Below, piece after piece: positions 8,255 through 18,021 of a stretch of 64,000 nucleotides of DNA; the stretch's first letter is position 1, and each line of letters begins with the position of its first letter. The notes below the pieces were generated by a model, which saw nothing but the letters and a program-made list of their open reading frames with translations, made no database searches and was not told where the DNA came from. A program made the translations under genes and the position numbers. Where the stretch lies: positions 4,154,001-4,218,000 of the forward strand of contig NZ_QWEV01000005.1 of assembly GCF_003858395.1 (NCBI RefSeq), written 5' to 3'. Source of the stretch: Acidipila sp. EB88. Its GTDB lineage: Bacteria; Acidobacteriota; Terriglobia; Terriglobales; Acidobacteriaceae.

Positions 8255-10972
8255 TTGCGAAGCCATGTCGCTGCACGTCCCACCCCTTCGTTCCCACTCT
8301 CCACCCATAGAAGCACTCGTGAAAAGGCGCAGCTTTGCGCGGGTGATGCACCCCGAGAGCTCACAGTCAGCTCCGCACAGCCGATCGCGGCATCGTCCAA
8401 GAAGCGCTCCCTGCCTTGGTGCCATGCCACGCCGCTGGCCGTCGCCGCCGCTCTGTTGCTCTGGCCGCTTGTGGGCACAGCCCAGGCACCGCATGCGCTA
8501 ACGGCTGCCGAGCAGCACCAGGTGGACACGCTGGTCTCGCAGATGAGCCTCGAGCAGAAACTCGCATACATTGGCGGCACTGGCTTTGCAGCGCGCGCTG
8601 TTCCATCGCTCAAGATCCCGGCGCTTGAAATGTCCGACGGCCCTTACGGCACGCGGTCCAACTCCGGTTTTCCGTCTACGACATATGCTGCGGGCATCGG
8701 GCTTGCTGCTTCGTGGGATCGCGCACTCGCCTCCGAACTGGGTGCGGGGATTGGACGGGATGCCCGCGCACGCGGTGTGCACTTCATGCTTGGTCCGGGC
8801 GTCAACATCTATCGATCGCCACGCAATGGGCGTAACTTCGAATATTTTGGCGAAGACCCGTACCTGTCCGGGCAGATTGCCGCAGGCTACATCCAGGGGA
8901 TGCAGCAGCAGGGTGTCAGCGCCACCGTCAAGCACTTCCTTGGCAATAACTCGGAGTTTCTCCGCCACGACTCCGACACAGAGATGGACGAGCGCACCGC
9001 GCGTGAGATCTACCTCCCAGCGTTCGAGGCAGCAGTCAAGCAAGGCCATGTCAGCGCCGTGATGGACTCCTACAACCTGATTGATGGGAAGCACGCGACG
9101 GAGAACCCTTACTTCAACATCGACATACTTCGCAAGGACTGGGGCTTCCAGGGTGTGCTGATGTCGGACTGGGACGCCACCTATGACGCTGTGGGCGCGG
9201 CGGATGCCGGCCTCGACATAGAGATGCCGACCGGCAAGTTTATGAACCAAGCCAACCTGATGCCCGCGATCAAAGCCGGCACGGTCACACAGGCCACCAT
9301 CGACGAGAAAGTGCGCCATCTCCTGTCGACAGCCGTGAGCTACGGTTGGCTTGAGCGCGACCAGCGTGACCCGTCCATAGGGTTTCTTGACAAGCAGAAC
9401 CAGGCTGTCGCACGCAAAGCCGCGCAGGAGGGAGCGGTTCTCCTCAAGAATGAGGGCAAGCTGCTCCCACTGCAGAAACAGTCGCTCAAGAGCATCCTCG
9501 TGGTGGGCCCCAATGCGTACCCGGGCGTGCCGGTCGGCGGGGGCAGCGCGGGTGTGGTGCCGTTTCACCTGGTCAGTGGACTCGAGGGCATCAGCGATGC
9601 TGTTGATCACAACACGACCGTGCTGTATGACGCGGGTCTGCCCACGATGAAGAATCTATCGGGCCATATGATCCTAATGACGGAAGCAGGCGGGGGCAAG
9701 CCGGGGGCGACGCTCGAGACCTGGTCCAACGTTGATCTGCAGGGCGCGCCTGCGTCTTCAACGATCGTGCCCGGGATCGGACTGGAGGGACTTAGCCTCG
9801 CCAGCCTCATCGGCAATCTCGACAGCGCGCTTGCCACGATCTTCTCCTCGCCACCGAAGGCGATCTCGCATCGTTTCACTGGCTACTACACCGCGGCGAG
9901 CGCGGGCAAATACATCGTCATCCTTGAGGACTCGGGGGAAGGTTCAGGTAACCGCGTCTTTGTTGACGGCAAGCAGGTGATCGATAACTGGAAGCTCGTG
10001 CGTGCGTACCAGCCGCACATCTCGCTTGACCTCGCGGCCGGGCCACACAAAGTAGTGGTTGAAGAATCCCAGACCAGCATCCTGGGTGGGCATCTCGGCT
10101 TTGCCATCGTGGCGGAAGACAAAGTTGTGAACAAGCGCGCACTGGAGCTTGCAGCCAAGGCAGACGTGGTCGTGATGGAAGCAGGCTTTCAGCAGGAGAG
10201 TGAAAGCGAGGGCGGCGATCGCACCTTTAGCCTTCCCTTCGGGCAGGCCGAGCTGATCCGGGAACTCTCCGCCGCGAACCCGAAGCTGGTCGTCGCGATC
10301 ACCTCTGGCGGCAATGTTGACTCCAGCAACTGGATCGAGAAAGTGCCGGCGGTGCTGGAAACCTGGTACGCCGGGCAGGAAGGCGGCCACGCGCTGGCCG
10401 ACATTCTCTTCGGCGCTGTCAACCCGTCCGGGCATCTGCCCGCGACATTTGAGCGGCGCGCGGAAGACAACCCAACTTTCGGTGACTACTACCCCGAGGA
10501 AGGCACCCGGGTCGTCCACTACAAGGAGGGCATCTTCGTTGGGTATCGCGGGTATGAGAAAAACCATGTTGAGCCATTGTTTCCGTTTGGCTATGGACTC
10601 TCGTACACCACGTTCCGCTTTGCCAACCTGTCGGTGCAGCCGGCGCAGGGTGCAGGTGCCTCGGCGAGCTTCGACATCACCAACACCGGCACCCGCCAGG
10701 GTGCGGACGTGGCACAACTGTACGTAACCGAAGACCATGCCAAGGTGGAGCGTCCCGCACATGAGCTCAAGGGTTTCGAGCGCGTGGACCTCGCGCCCGG
10801 CGCCACCCGACATGTCACGATCCCGCTTGATGCGCGTGCCTTCTCTTACTACGACGTGGCGCAGAAGCGCTGGGTGATCGGGTCGAAAAACTTCACCATC
10901 TCGGTGGGCGATTCGGTGGCCTCGCTGCCGCTCAAGGCAGCGCTCACGCTTGCCAGCACGAACGTGCCTTAG
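8255..10972 (+). CDS. Glycoside hydrolase family 3 beta-glucosidase with PA14 insert, exported
   Basis: A 905-residue protein. The start is a TTG at 8255 preceded by TAGGAGA with a 7-nt spacer; there is no in-frame ATG before the signal region. A hydrophobic signal lies at about residues 60-75 (AVAAALLLWPLVGTAQA), so the N-terminus before it is unusually long. The GH3 N-terminal barrel holds the motif GVLMSDWDATYD with the nucleophile Asp at about residue 304. The GH3 C domain is interrupted by a PA14 domain at about residues 535-612 (GYYTAASAGKYIVILEDSGE), as in plant and fungal-type beta-glucosidases. A fibronectin-III-like domain closes the protein (GYGLSYTTFRF onward). It probably releases glucose or xylose from plant oligosaccharides in the periplasm. 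It appears monocistronic and convergent with crcB. Confidence 0.93.
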   Translation: MRSHVAARPTPSFPLSTHRSTREKAQLCAGDAPRELTVSSAQPIAASSKKRSLPWCHATPLAVAAALLLWPLVGTAQAPHALTAAEQHQVDTLVSQMSLEQKLAYIGGTGFAARAVPSLKIPALEMSDGPYGTRSNSGFPSTTYAAGIGLAASWDRALASELGAGIGRDARARGVHFMLGPGVNIYRSPRNGRNFEYFGEDPYLSGQIAAGYIQGMQQQGVSATVKHFLGNNSEFLRHDSDTEMDERTAREIYLPAFEAAVKQGHVSAVMDSYNLIDGKHATENPYFNIDILRKDWGFQGVLMSDWDATYDAVGAADAGLDIEMPTGKFMNQANLMPAIKAGTVTQATIDEKVRHLLSTAVSYGWLERDQRDPSIGFLDKQNQAVARKAAQEGAVLLKNEGKLLPLQKQSLKSILVVGPNAYPGVPVGGGSAGVVPFHLVSGLEGISDAVDHNTTVLYDAGLPTMKNLSGHMILMTEAGGGKPGATLETWSNVDLQGAPASSTIVPGIGLEGLSLASLIGNLDSALATIFSSPPKAISHRFTGYYTAASAGKYIVILEDSGEGSGNRVFVDGKQVIDNWKLVRAYQPHISLDLAAGPHKVVVEESQTSILGGHLGFAIVAEDKVVNKRALELAAKADVVVMEAGFQQESESEGGDRTFSLPFGQAELIRELSAANPKLVVAITSGGNVDSSNWIEKVPAVLETWYAGQEGGHALADILFGAVNPSGHLPATFERRAEDNPTFGDYYPEEGTRVVHYKEGIFVGYRGYEKNHVEPLFPFGYGLSYTTFRFANLSVQPAQGAGASASFDITNTGTRQGADVAQLYVTEDHAKVERPAHELKGFERVDLAPGATRHVTIPLDARAFSYYDVAQKRWVIGSKNFTISVGDSVASLPLKAALTLASTNVP

Positions 10973-11005
10973 TTCCTTGAGCTTGCGTCGCAATCACTGG
11001 GTCGG

Positions 11006-11041
11006 GCATAGACCACACTGCGACTACGGCGTGGTCTGTGC
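11006..11041. terminator. Bidirectional hairpin between the GH3 gene and crcB
   Basis: GCATAGACCAC and GTGGTCTGTGC form an 11-bp stem with one G-U wobble and a 14-nt loop. It lies between convergent genes, which supports a shared terminator. Confidence 0.55.
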
Positions 11042-11072
11042 CAAGTCACTGCCTTTGTTGCGGTCTCAAACG

Positions 11073-11456
11073 CTAGGTTCGTGACAAGGTTTTTGCCGCG
11101 GACACGCCAATGGAAACGGCCACAAGCCCACCCACCAGGCTCACCGCGATATACACGAGACCCACCCAGTACCTGCCGCTCGCAAGGTCGGACCATGCTT
11201 CCCATTCGAAGGTGGAGAAGGTGGAGAACCCCCCGATGAAGCCGGTTGCAATCAGGAAACGCCACTCCGGGTTTATCTCCGCATGCAGGCTCAAAAACTG
11301 CAGCACCAGCCCGATCACGAAGCAGGCCATGAGATTTATCGATAGCGTGCCTACCGGAAATGCCGGTCCAAAGTGTTCCGCGGCACGTGCTCCGATAAAG
11401 TAGCGAAGCATCGAGCCACAGCCGCCACCCACAGCCACCAGCAGATATCGCAACAA
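11073..11456 (-). CDS. crcB: CrcB/Fluc fluoride ion channel
   Basis: The best start is TTG at 11454-11456, 8 nt after a strong AAGGAGG, giving 127 residues, the normal CrcB length. A longer upstream frame to 11669 overlaps the acyltransferase and adds an Arg-rich non-homologous stretch, so it is rejected. Visible family motifs are GGGCGSMLRYF at the N-terminus, GTLSINLMACFVIGL, and the highly conserved GFIGGFSTFSTFEWE with the Phe/Ser/Thr fluoride-pathway residues. Four membrane helices fit the dual-topology dimer that exports fluoride. The gene begins 25 bp after the acyltransferase stop on the same strand, so the two are likely cotranscribed. I found no crcB-type fluoride riboswitch upstream. 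Confidence 0.95.
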   Translation of the reverse strand: MLRYLLVAVGGGCGSMLRYFIGARAAEHFGPAFPVGTLSINLMACFVIGLVLQFLSLHAEINPEWRFLIATGFIGGFSTFSTFEWEAWSDLASGRYWVGLVYIAVSLVGGLVAVSIGVSAAKTLSRT

Positions 11457-11481
11457 TTCCAAATCCTCCTTGGAGCTCCAG

Positions 11482-12732
11482 CTACAGCGCCGGGTCGAGG
11501 CGTGCTTCCGTCTCAATCGACCGGCGCGTTTGACGCAACCCTGCCGGCGACGCCGGACCGGACGTAAGACGCACCCGCAGCAGCAGAAAGGGACGCTCCA
11601 CCAACCAGTAAAGCGCCGTGGCACACCCAGCGCAAGTGACCGCGTAGACAGCGGCTGCGCCCCAGCCATTCTGAGTGCGCAGCCATGGCCACATCCACTG
11701 GTCGAGATGCGCCACTTCCTTGTGCGTCAGGTACAGGCTGAACGCGAGCGTCGCCACCATCTGCATTCCTGGCAGTCGCTTGCACAGCAGGCCCTTTCCG
11801 CTGGCGGCGGACGAAACCAGCAAAGCCAGCCCCAAGGACAACAGCGGGAAGCCGAACAGCACGCCTGCGGCCTGGTCGGCGGATGGATACTCGGCACCAA
11901 ACGACCACGTGGCAACGCCCGCGATGCACAACCCCGCAGCGCCCAGGACGTTTGCCAGGCTGTGCGACCTAGCTGCATGGGCCCACCAGCCAGGGCGAAA
12001 GCAGCGAACCAGCGCGACCGCAACGCCCATCCACAGTCCGTCCAGGCGGCTGTAGGTGGGATAGTAGATCCGTTTCATGAACAGTGCGCCCGCCTGATTG
12101 TCGGATAGTCCCGCCGAGCGCACCACGTGAAACAACTCCCAGCCCCGCACCAATACGCCCAGCAAGAGCACGGCGCCCAGCAAGAGAATCGTCTTCCGTA
12201 TGCCGCACAGCCATCGCCGACACAGCAGCACCAGCGGTGGCAGCAGCAGGTAGAACTGCTCTTCCACGCACAACGACCAGGCATGCGAGAACGCTCGTTC
12301 ATGTGGAAAGTGCATACAGAGGTTCTGCGTGAAGGTCAGGAACTTCCACACTGCCGGCAGGTTGGGTTGCTCCCGCCACGCAGGTACGCACATATACAAC
12401 AGCAGCACGGCAAACGACGCCGGCAGCACCCGGAACCCGCGTCGCACATAGAAGTCGAGCAGCAGCAGAGGCCGGGCAGCAGCAAGTGGCTGCAGGAGCT
12501 GTGTGCCAATCAAAAACCCGCTCAGCACAAAGAACAGGTCTACACCCATCCACCCTACACGGCCAATAGGGTCGAGCGCTCCGGGCAGCGACGCCTGCAG
12601 ATGGAAGATCATCACGCTGACGATCGCAAGCGCGCGCAGCGTGTCGAGACCGTGAAGACGATTCAATTTTTCAGGAAGCACCCACACCCCGGGGTTGAGC
12701 AGATGCGCGGAGAGTATCAGGCTAAGCGGCAA
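11482..12732 (-). CDS. Acyltransferase family 3 (OafA/YrhL-like) membrane protein
   Basis: A protein of up to 416 residues with about ten membrane helices. The family signature is clear: LNRLHGLDTLRALAIVSVMI with the catalytic-type His-containing IFHLQ, then VGWMGVDLFFVLSGFLIG and SHAWSLCVEEQFYLLLPPLV. These enzymes O-acylate sugars of LPS, capsule or osmoregulated glucans at the inner membrane. The first possible start is a TTG at 12730-12732; a GTG a few codons later (GVWVLPEKLNRL) is equally possible, as neither has a good ribosome site. It is followed at 25 bp by crcB. The substrate is unknown; the nearby polysaccharide genes are suggestive only. Confidence 0.9.
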   Translation of the reverse strand: MPLSLILSAHLLNPGVWVLPEKLNRLHGLDTLRALAIVSVMIFHLQASLPGALDPIGRVGWMGVDLFFVLSGFLIGTQLLQPLAAARPLLLLDFYVRRGFRVLPASFAVLLLYMCVPAWREQPNLPAVWKFLTFTQNLCMHFPHERAFSHAWSLCVEEQFYLLLPPLVLLCRRWLCGIRKTILLLGAVLLLGVLVRGWELFHVVRSAGLSDNQAGALFMKRIYYPTYSRLDGLWMGVAVALVRCFRPGWWAHAARSHSLANVLGAAGLCIAGVATWSFGAEYPSADQAAGVLFGFPLLSLGLALLVSSAASGKGLLCKRLPGMQMVATLAFSLYLTHKEVAHLDQWMWPWLRTQNGWGAAAVYAVTCAGCATALYWLVERPFLLLRVRLTSGPASPAGLRQTRRSIETEARLDPAL

Positions 12733-12804
12733 GGGCGATTCGTGGTTCTGCGGCTGGAACCCAGGTTGCCACCTCGGCGACGCGAAACCTGCTCACAACG
12801 CGCA

Positions 12805-12830
12805 ACTGGGCTGCCCGAAGGCAGCCCAGT
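12805..12830 (-). terminator. Hairpin downstream of TonB-type receptor 1
   Basis: ACTGGGCTGC and GCAGCCCAGT form a perfect 10-bp stem with a CCGAAG loop. It lies 34 bp beyond the receptor stop codon and before the acyltransferase start, so it should separate the two minus-strand units. There is no U tract. Confidence 0.6.
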
Positions 12831-12863
12831 CTTGATGCAACGTCCCGGAACGATGCAGCTGTT

Positions 12864-15800
12864 CTAGAACGTATAGTGTGCCGACACCTGCAGCACGCGC
12901 GAACCGCTGCGCGTGGTTGTGATCTGCCCAAAAGACGGATCGGTCACACCACTATCGGGATTGCCGTAGCTCGCGATGTTTAACGCGTTAAAGCCGTCAG
13001 CGCGGAAACCGAGTGCCTGGCGTTCCGTGATGTGGAAGTCCTTGAACGCCGAGAAGTCGATCTGCTCGTAGCCCGGTGCCCGTTCGGATCCAACCGAAGC
13101 GGTGCCGAATGTGAGTGCTGTAGGCGCCCCGTATGCACAAACCCCGTTATCACCAGCGGTTAAGCAGGGCTGAGCAGAGGGATCGGTCCCGAACCAGTTG
13201 CCAGTACCGCGGTTATGAACCGTGATATGACGGTATTGATTGGCCCGCTCCTGGCCGAAGCTGTTCGTGCCACTCTCTCCCCCCGGTCCATTGATTGTCA
13301 GCGGAAAGCCCGAGTACGCGATTGCTGTACCCGAGACCGACCAGCCGCCCAACGCCAGATCCAGCAGTTTGTTGGTGTGCGCTCCATAGAGCTGTCCATG
13401 CCCGAACGGAATAGCGTACACACCCAGCGCCGACAGATTATGCCGTATGTCCTGCCCTGCTGGGCCGTAATCGGCATGTCCGTTGTAGCCATCCTGGAAT
13501 GCGCCATTCTGCCCAGTGATTCCCGACGCCGTGTAGTTGCCGGCGCTGTTGGTCATGGCTCGGCCATAGGTGTAGTTCACGGTCCACTCAAAACCTTTGT
13601 CCTGACGGTGCCTGACCGACACTTCGCCCGCGTTGAAGTTCATCGACGCATTGGACTCGGTGATCAACAAGTTACCATTCTGGCCAACCAGATTGGCATA
13701 TGGCGCGGTAGTAGCCGCAGTCACGACGCTGCCATTTGCGCTGAGTGCCTGGGACTGCGCCAGCGTCAACTGATTGCCGTTTCTGTAATCGGCTAGGTGC
13801 TGGCCGGTTTCGCCCACATAGGCGAGCGTCATGGACGTCTTGTTTGATAGTTCCACTTCAGTCGTCAGGTTGAACTCGTGGATGTACGCGGGCTGGATGT
13901 TCTGTGGCCACGCTCCGAAACCCGCTCCCTGCGTGCTGATCGAGCTGATGGTGAAGCCATTCGCCGCGGCAAACGGCGTGCCGGGGCTGTAAGGGGTAGT
14001 ACCTAGTGCTTTTGTTGGAGGTGCGGCCTGCGGCTGGGCGAAAGCCAGGAACGGGCTCTGGTAGGTAAGGCGCTGGTTATTGGCGTCGCCCTCGAAGAAG
14101 CTCGTCGCACCATAGCCGCCACGCAGCACCCAGCGCGGTGAGATCGAGTAGGCGAAGCCGAACCTCGGCTGAACCTGGTCGTAGGTCGGCTGGTAGCAGG
14201 ACTTGTTATCGCACACGATCGACCCTGCAGGCGCGCCTGCCGGCACGGCTCCAGCGTATTCCACTACGCCCGTGTTTAGCAGCACATTGGCGGTCTTGTT
14301 GTTGACCTCGTTCCAGCGCTGGTCGTACTCGTAACGAAGGCCGAGTGTCAGCGTCAGCTTGGGTGTCACCTTCCAGTCATCCTGGATAAATTCAGCCGTG
14401 CGCCACTGACGGTTGCCCACGAGCCCGCTGCCACCAGGGATAGCAATCGATTCCCCATTGGACTGGTCGAGTACGAAGTCGGCAGCAGAGTAGCCGGTAT
14501 CTGTACCGTCCCCAGTAAAGGTTCCGTTGTAGTTGAACTGCCCCAAAGAGCCTTGCGCGCCCGACAGTGCGTAATTCTGCTGGTAACGAATCGCCTGCGC
14601 CCCAAGGCTGAACAAGTGATTGCCCCGTTGGACCGTCAGGTTGTCGCCGTAGTAGAAAGTGTTATCACGCAAGATCTGCGGCGCCGCTGGTGTACCCAGG
14701 TAACTCGCGTTGTCTCCAATGGACTGACCCGAGAACCCTACATACTGTTGCGTACCAAACGGTATGCCCACCACCTGGTCGCCAGTCAATCCGAAGAGCC
14801 CGGTTGGGTCAGTGGGCACACCCTGGTCCCAGCGTACGCGCGTGAAGCCAACGCGGGCTTCGTTCACGATTGCGGAAGAGAGGGTGTGTACCCAGGTCGC
14901 GCCAAAGAGCTTGGTGGGGAAGACGTTCTGGGCCGGGAAGGTGATCGGCAAAACAGCCACAGATCCATCCCCGGCATTGGACTGAGCGTAAAAAGCAGTC
15001 ACCTTATCAGCTATGCGCGGGTCCCACTCGATCTTAACGTCACCCTGATCGTTGGTGCGGAAGCTTCTTGTCTGTCCCTGGTAATCGTTCAGAATTAACT
15101 TGTCGGTGGGCGCGGTGTTGGGCAGTGGGTATAGTTCCGGGTGCGCGAACAGGTACTGCGCCACAGGGTTTACCACCGGCACTTGGTTATTGACGTAGGG
15201 GGTGAAGCCTGCCTGCGTGTTGTAGAGCTGCTTCTGCTTTCCGTCACTGCCCGTTACCGCCGAGAAGTCGCCCTGGCGCATGGCTGCCGTCAGCACGCTC
15301 GCTGTTCCAATGCCGCCGGTATGCTCGCGCGTACCCTCGTAATCAACGAAGAAGAACAACTTCTTCTTCACGATGGGACCGCCCAGGGTACCGCCGAACT
15401 GAGTCTGCGTATACGGGTTGATCGGGATCACAGTGCCACCGTGCTTGTTCGACCAACTATTCGCGTTCATGTTCTGGTTCTCTAGATACCCGTATGCCGA
15501 TCCATGAAACTCATTGGTGCCACTTTTCAGGATTGACACTACGTCGCCGCCGTTGACGTTGCCGTAGGTCGCCGGTGCGTCGGCCGTGATCACACGCATC
15601 TCTGCAATGGCATCCGGCGCGGGATTGTAGGCAATCAGATTGTTCTGGCCTTCGTTCATGTCAATGCCATCGAGCGTGTAGTTGTTGGCCTGCGCGCGGT
15701 TACCGTTTACGGCAACAATGCCGTTGTTGTAGGTATTGCGCTCGGTGGCATTGGCGCCTGTCAGACCGGTCGGATCTGTGTTCACCGCACCGGGAACAAA

Positions 15801-16280
15801 CAGCGTTACGGAAGAAAAGTTTCGGCCGTTGAGCGGGATTGTCGCGATCTGGTTGGCGTCGAGCGTGAGCCCCACCGTGCCGTCCGAGGTGTCGATGATC
15901 GGTGCAAGATTGCCCTGCACTTCCACCGTGGTGCTCGCGCCCACCTTGACTTGGGCGTTCACCTTGGCCGTCTGGTTGATCTCCAGCGTGAATTGCGGCA
16001 CCGTGAGCTTGCCAAATCCGTCGGCGGTTACCTCGATCTGGTAGGGCCCGATCGGCAGGAAGCGGATCGTGTACGAACCGGCGCTGTCTGTCGTTGCCGG
16101 TGTCCGCACGCCGGTACCCACGTTAACCGCAACCACTGTGGCGTTGGGGATGACGGCCCCGCTGGGGTCCGTCACCGTTCCGGTAACGGACCCGGTCACT
16201 GTCTGGGCGAGAGAGCAAGATGCCGCAAGCAGCGTCGTTACAGCAGCTGCCTGTGCCGTTCTAGAAAAAACAAGACGCAT
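12864..16280 (-). CDS. Oar-like TonB-dependent receptor with carboxypeptidase-regulatory-like domain (receptor 1)
   Basis: A 1138-residue outer-membrane protein. The ATG at 16278-16280 follows CAGGAG at 7 nt and gives a proper signal peptide (MRLVFSRTAQAAAVTTLLAA, then SCSLAQ). A longer frame to 16367 has no ribosome site. Residues about 25-110 are a carboxypeptidase-regulatory-like beta-sandwich (GTVTDPSGAVIPNATVVAV). A plug domain follows (ATIPLNGRNFSSVTLF, NNYTLDGIDMNEGQNNL). The rest is a 22-strand-type barrel with many aromatic-rich strands, ending VSAHYTF with the C-terminal aromatic residue needed by the BAM machinery. No SusD-like lipoprotein is adjacent, as is usual for Acidobacteriota. 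The substrate is unknown. It diverges from the GT87 gene; the 345 bp between them show no clear promoter to me. Confidence 0.93.
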   Translation of the reverse strand: MRLVFSRTAQAAAVTTLLAASCSLAQTVTGSVTGTVTDPSGAVIPNATVVAVNVGTGVRTPATTDSAGSYTIRFLPIGPYQIEVTADGFGKLTVPQFTLEINQTAKVNAQVKVGASTTVEVQGNLAPIIDTSDGTVGLTLDANQIATIPLNGRNFSSVTLFVPGAVNTDPTGLTGANATERNTYNNGIVAVNGNRAQANNYTLDGIDMNEGQNNLIAYNPAPDAIAEMRVITADAPATYGNVNGGDVVSILKSGTNEFHGSAYGYLENQNMNANSWSNKHGGTVIPINPYTQTQFGGTLGGPIVKKKLFFFVDYEGTREHTGGIGTASVLTAAMRQGDFSAVTGSDGKQKQLYNTQAGFTPYVNNQVPVVNPVAQYLFAHPELYPLPNTAPTDKLILNDYQGQTRSFRTNDQGDVKIEWDPRIADKVTAFYAQSNAGDGSVAVLPITFPAQNVFPTKLFGATWVHTLSSAIVNEARVGFTRVRWDQGVPTDPTGLFGLTGDQVVGIPFGTQQYVGFSGQSIGDNASYLGTPAAPQILRDNTFYYGDNLTVQRGNHLFSLGAQAIRYQQNYALSGAQGSLGQFNYNGTFTGDGTDTGYSAADFVLDQSNGESIAIPGGSGLVGNRQWRTAEFIQDDWKVTPKLTLTLGLRYEYDQRWNEVNNKTANVLLNTGVVEYAGAVPAGAPAGSIVCDNKSCYQPTYDQVQPRFGFAYSISPRWVLRGGYGATSFFEGDANNQRLTYQSPFLAFAQPQAAPPTKALGTTPYSPGTPFAAANGFTISSISTQGAGFGAWPQNIQPAYIHEFNLTTEVELSNKTSMTLAYVGETGQHLADYRNGNQLTLAQSQALSANGSVVTAATTAPYANLVGQNGNLLITESNASMNFNAGEVSVRHRQDKGFEWTVNYTYGRAMTNSAGNYTASGITGQNGAFQDGYNGHADYGPAGQDIRHNLSALGVYAIPFGHGQLYGAHTNKLLDLALGGWSVSGTAIAYSGFPLTINGPGGESGTNSFGQERANQYRHITVHNRGTGNWFGTDPSAQPCLTAGDNGVCAYGAPTALTFGTASVGSERAPGYEQIDFSAFKDFHITERQALGFRADGFNALNIASYGNPDSGVTDPSFGQITTTRSGSRVLQVSAHYTF

Positions 16281-16625
16281 TCGATCACTCCTGAGTGTGC
16301 CGCTGCTATCCAGCCGTTGACCGCTCTTCTCTGCAGGGACTTCGGACCGGTAACAGACGCACATCAAACACGTCCGGCTCAGAGCTGCTTTGGAAGCGGT
16401 TCAAGGCGAGAAGCCTGATTGGAATGCAAGCCTAACAGACTTGTCATCATTCTGAATCAATCAACGCGATCTGTGGTCTCCCGGTGGATGACCGAGGGGC
16501 GGCCTGCGAAACCCGGTCGCTATCCCACGGGTGAACATGCAAGACTACTGCGGAGCAGTCCCGCCGATGCCAGGGCCCTGCGGCACGGGATGATGACTCA
16601 TGGACCACTCCATACAGGGAAGGCA

Positions 16626-17966
16626 ATGCTCAGCTTTGTAACCAAGCACCGCCCGTGGGTGACTGCGGCCTGCTGCCTCACGTTCTTGCTCGCCGGCCTC
16701 GTCACCTACTGGAACCAGCCCGGTGCAGACCTGTCCTCGTCGTACGTGGGCTGCCGCCTCGTAGCTACCGGCAACACCGCGGTGCTCTACAGCCACGACC
16801 CTGAGGACTTCGCCGACATTGGTGATGCCCCGATATGGAAGCGCCTTGCCCTGGCCGGCCAGTACTCCGGCTACCTGCACCCGTATGTGCAAACGCCACT
16901 CTGGGCGTACTCGCTCCAGCCGCTTTGTGACCACACGCAATTTCCCGTGTTTAATCGTGTCTTCCTGGTGTTGATCCTAGCTGCCTTGATTGCCGCAATC
17001 TGGGTCACGGCCCGTGCGTGGCTGCCGATGCGGGACCGCTCCTGGCTGATAGCTGTGGTGCTGCTTGGACTCTGGTTCGCGCAGCCGTTCCAATACGCCA
17101 TGTACCTGATGCAGACGCATGCGCTGTTTTTCGCGTTGATGGTGATCAGTCTCGTCCTGGCCGAGCGGGGGCGCCCCAGGTCGGCGGGACTGCTGCTCGC
17201 ACTGGCGAGCGCCGTCAAGGTTACGCCGGCCATGCTGCTGCTCTACTGGCTCCTGCGCCGTCGCTGGCAGGCGGCCGCCAGCATGATCATCTGCTCCGCG
17301 GTGCTGTTGCTGCTTACGGTTGTGCTGGCCGGCCCGCACCTGACAGCCGCCTACTTTGCCGATCTGCATCGCGTCTCGCGCGTGCTGCTCGTCTCGCAGA
17401 ACAACCAGTCGTTTGCGGCCTGGTGCATGGGCCGCTTCTTCCCGGCGGACGAAGTGTTCGACCTGAACATATACCCGTTGCCGGGCGCGGTACGGCTCGG
17501 CTCACTCGCACTGATGCTGCTCACGATCGCCAGCGGTGCCATGTTGGACGTGCGGAGCAGCGGGACCAGAGCTGGTGAGGCGAAGGCCGCGGCACCGCTT
17601 GGCGCCATGATGGCCCTGGTTGCCGTGACGCTGTTTGCCCCCATCGCCTGGACGCACTACTCCATCGTGCTGGTCGCGCCGGTGATGGTGCTCATGGGCG
17701 AGCTACGCAGCCGCTTTAAATGGGCGACGCTGCTGGGCACGCTCGGCACAGTGGCGCTCAACTACCAGCCGATCGCTACGGACATCATCGCCATGGATGT
17801 CGGCGACTACTCCCTGGTGCGCGCGCAGTTCTACGCGGGCGCGCTCTGCCTTGCGACACTTGGCTGGGCAGCGGTGGTTCGCCGCCGTGGCGTCCGGGTG
17901 GATGCGCAGGAAACAGCGTTGCACAGTGGCAGGATCGCGAGCGTGCGCGGGTCCGAAGCCGACTAG
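16626..17966 (+). CDS. GT87-family (DUF2029) polytopic mannosyl/glycosyltransferase
   Basis: The frame is open from 16419, but the ATG at 16626 (MLSFVTKHRPWVTAACCLTF) follows AGGGA at 5 nt and begins right before the first membrane helix, so 446 residues is preferred. About ten hydrophobic helices are visible. The first external loop carries WNQPGADLSSSYVGC with the acidic residue typical of GT-C enzymes, then YLHPYVQTPLWAYSLQPL, which fits the GT87 pattern seen in mycobacterial PimE-like proteins. Such enzymes use polyprenyl-phosphate sugars outside the inner membrane. It begins a loose block of glycan and envelope genes. The precise sugar is unknown. Confidence 0.85.
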   Translation: MLSFVTKHRPWVTAACCLTFLLAGLVTYWNQPGADLSSSYVGCRLVATGNTAVLYSHDPEDFADIGDAPIWKRLALAGQYSGYLHPYVQTPLWAYSLQPLCDHTQFPVFNRVFLVLILAALIAAIWVTARAWLPMRDRSWLIAVVLLGLWFAQPFQYAMYLMQTHALFFALMVISLVLAERGRPRSAGLLLALASAVKVTPAMLLLYWLLRRRWQAAASMIICSAVLLLLTVVLAGPHLTAAYFADLHRVSRVLLVSQNNQSFAAWCMGRFFPADEVFDLNIYPLPGAVRLGSLALMLLTIASGAMLDVRSSGTRAGEAKAAAPLGAMMALVAVTLFAPIAWTHYSIVLVAPVMVLMGELRSRFKWATLLGTLGTVALNYQPIATDIIAMDVGDYSLVRAQFYAGALCLATLGWAAVVRRRGVRVDAQETALHSGRIASVRGSEAD

Positions 17967-18021
17967 AATAGGAGGCGGCAACAGCCCAACTGTGGCCGGA
18001 CTTCAACCCACTGGATAGCGT

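Noticed and set aside
11073..11669. Longer 198-residue version of CrcB
   Set aside because: The extra 71 residues overlap the acyltransferase and are Arg/Cys-rich. A TTG after AAGGAGG gives the standard length.
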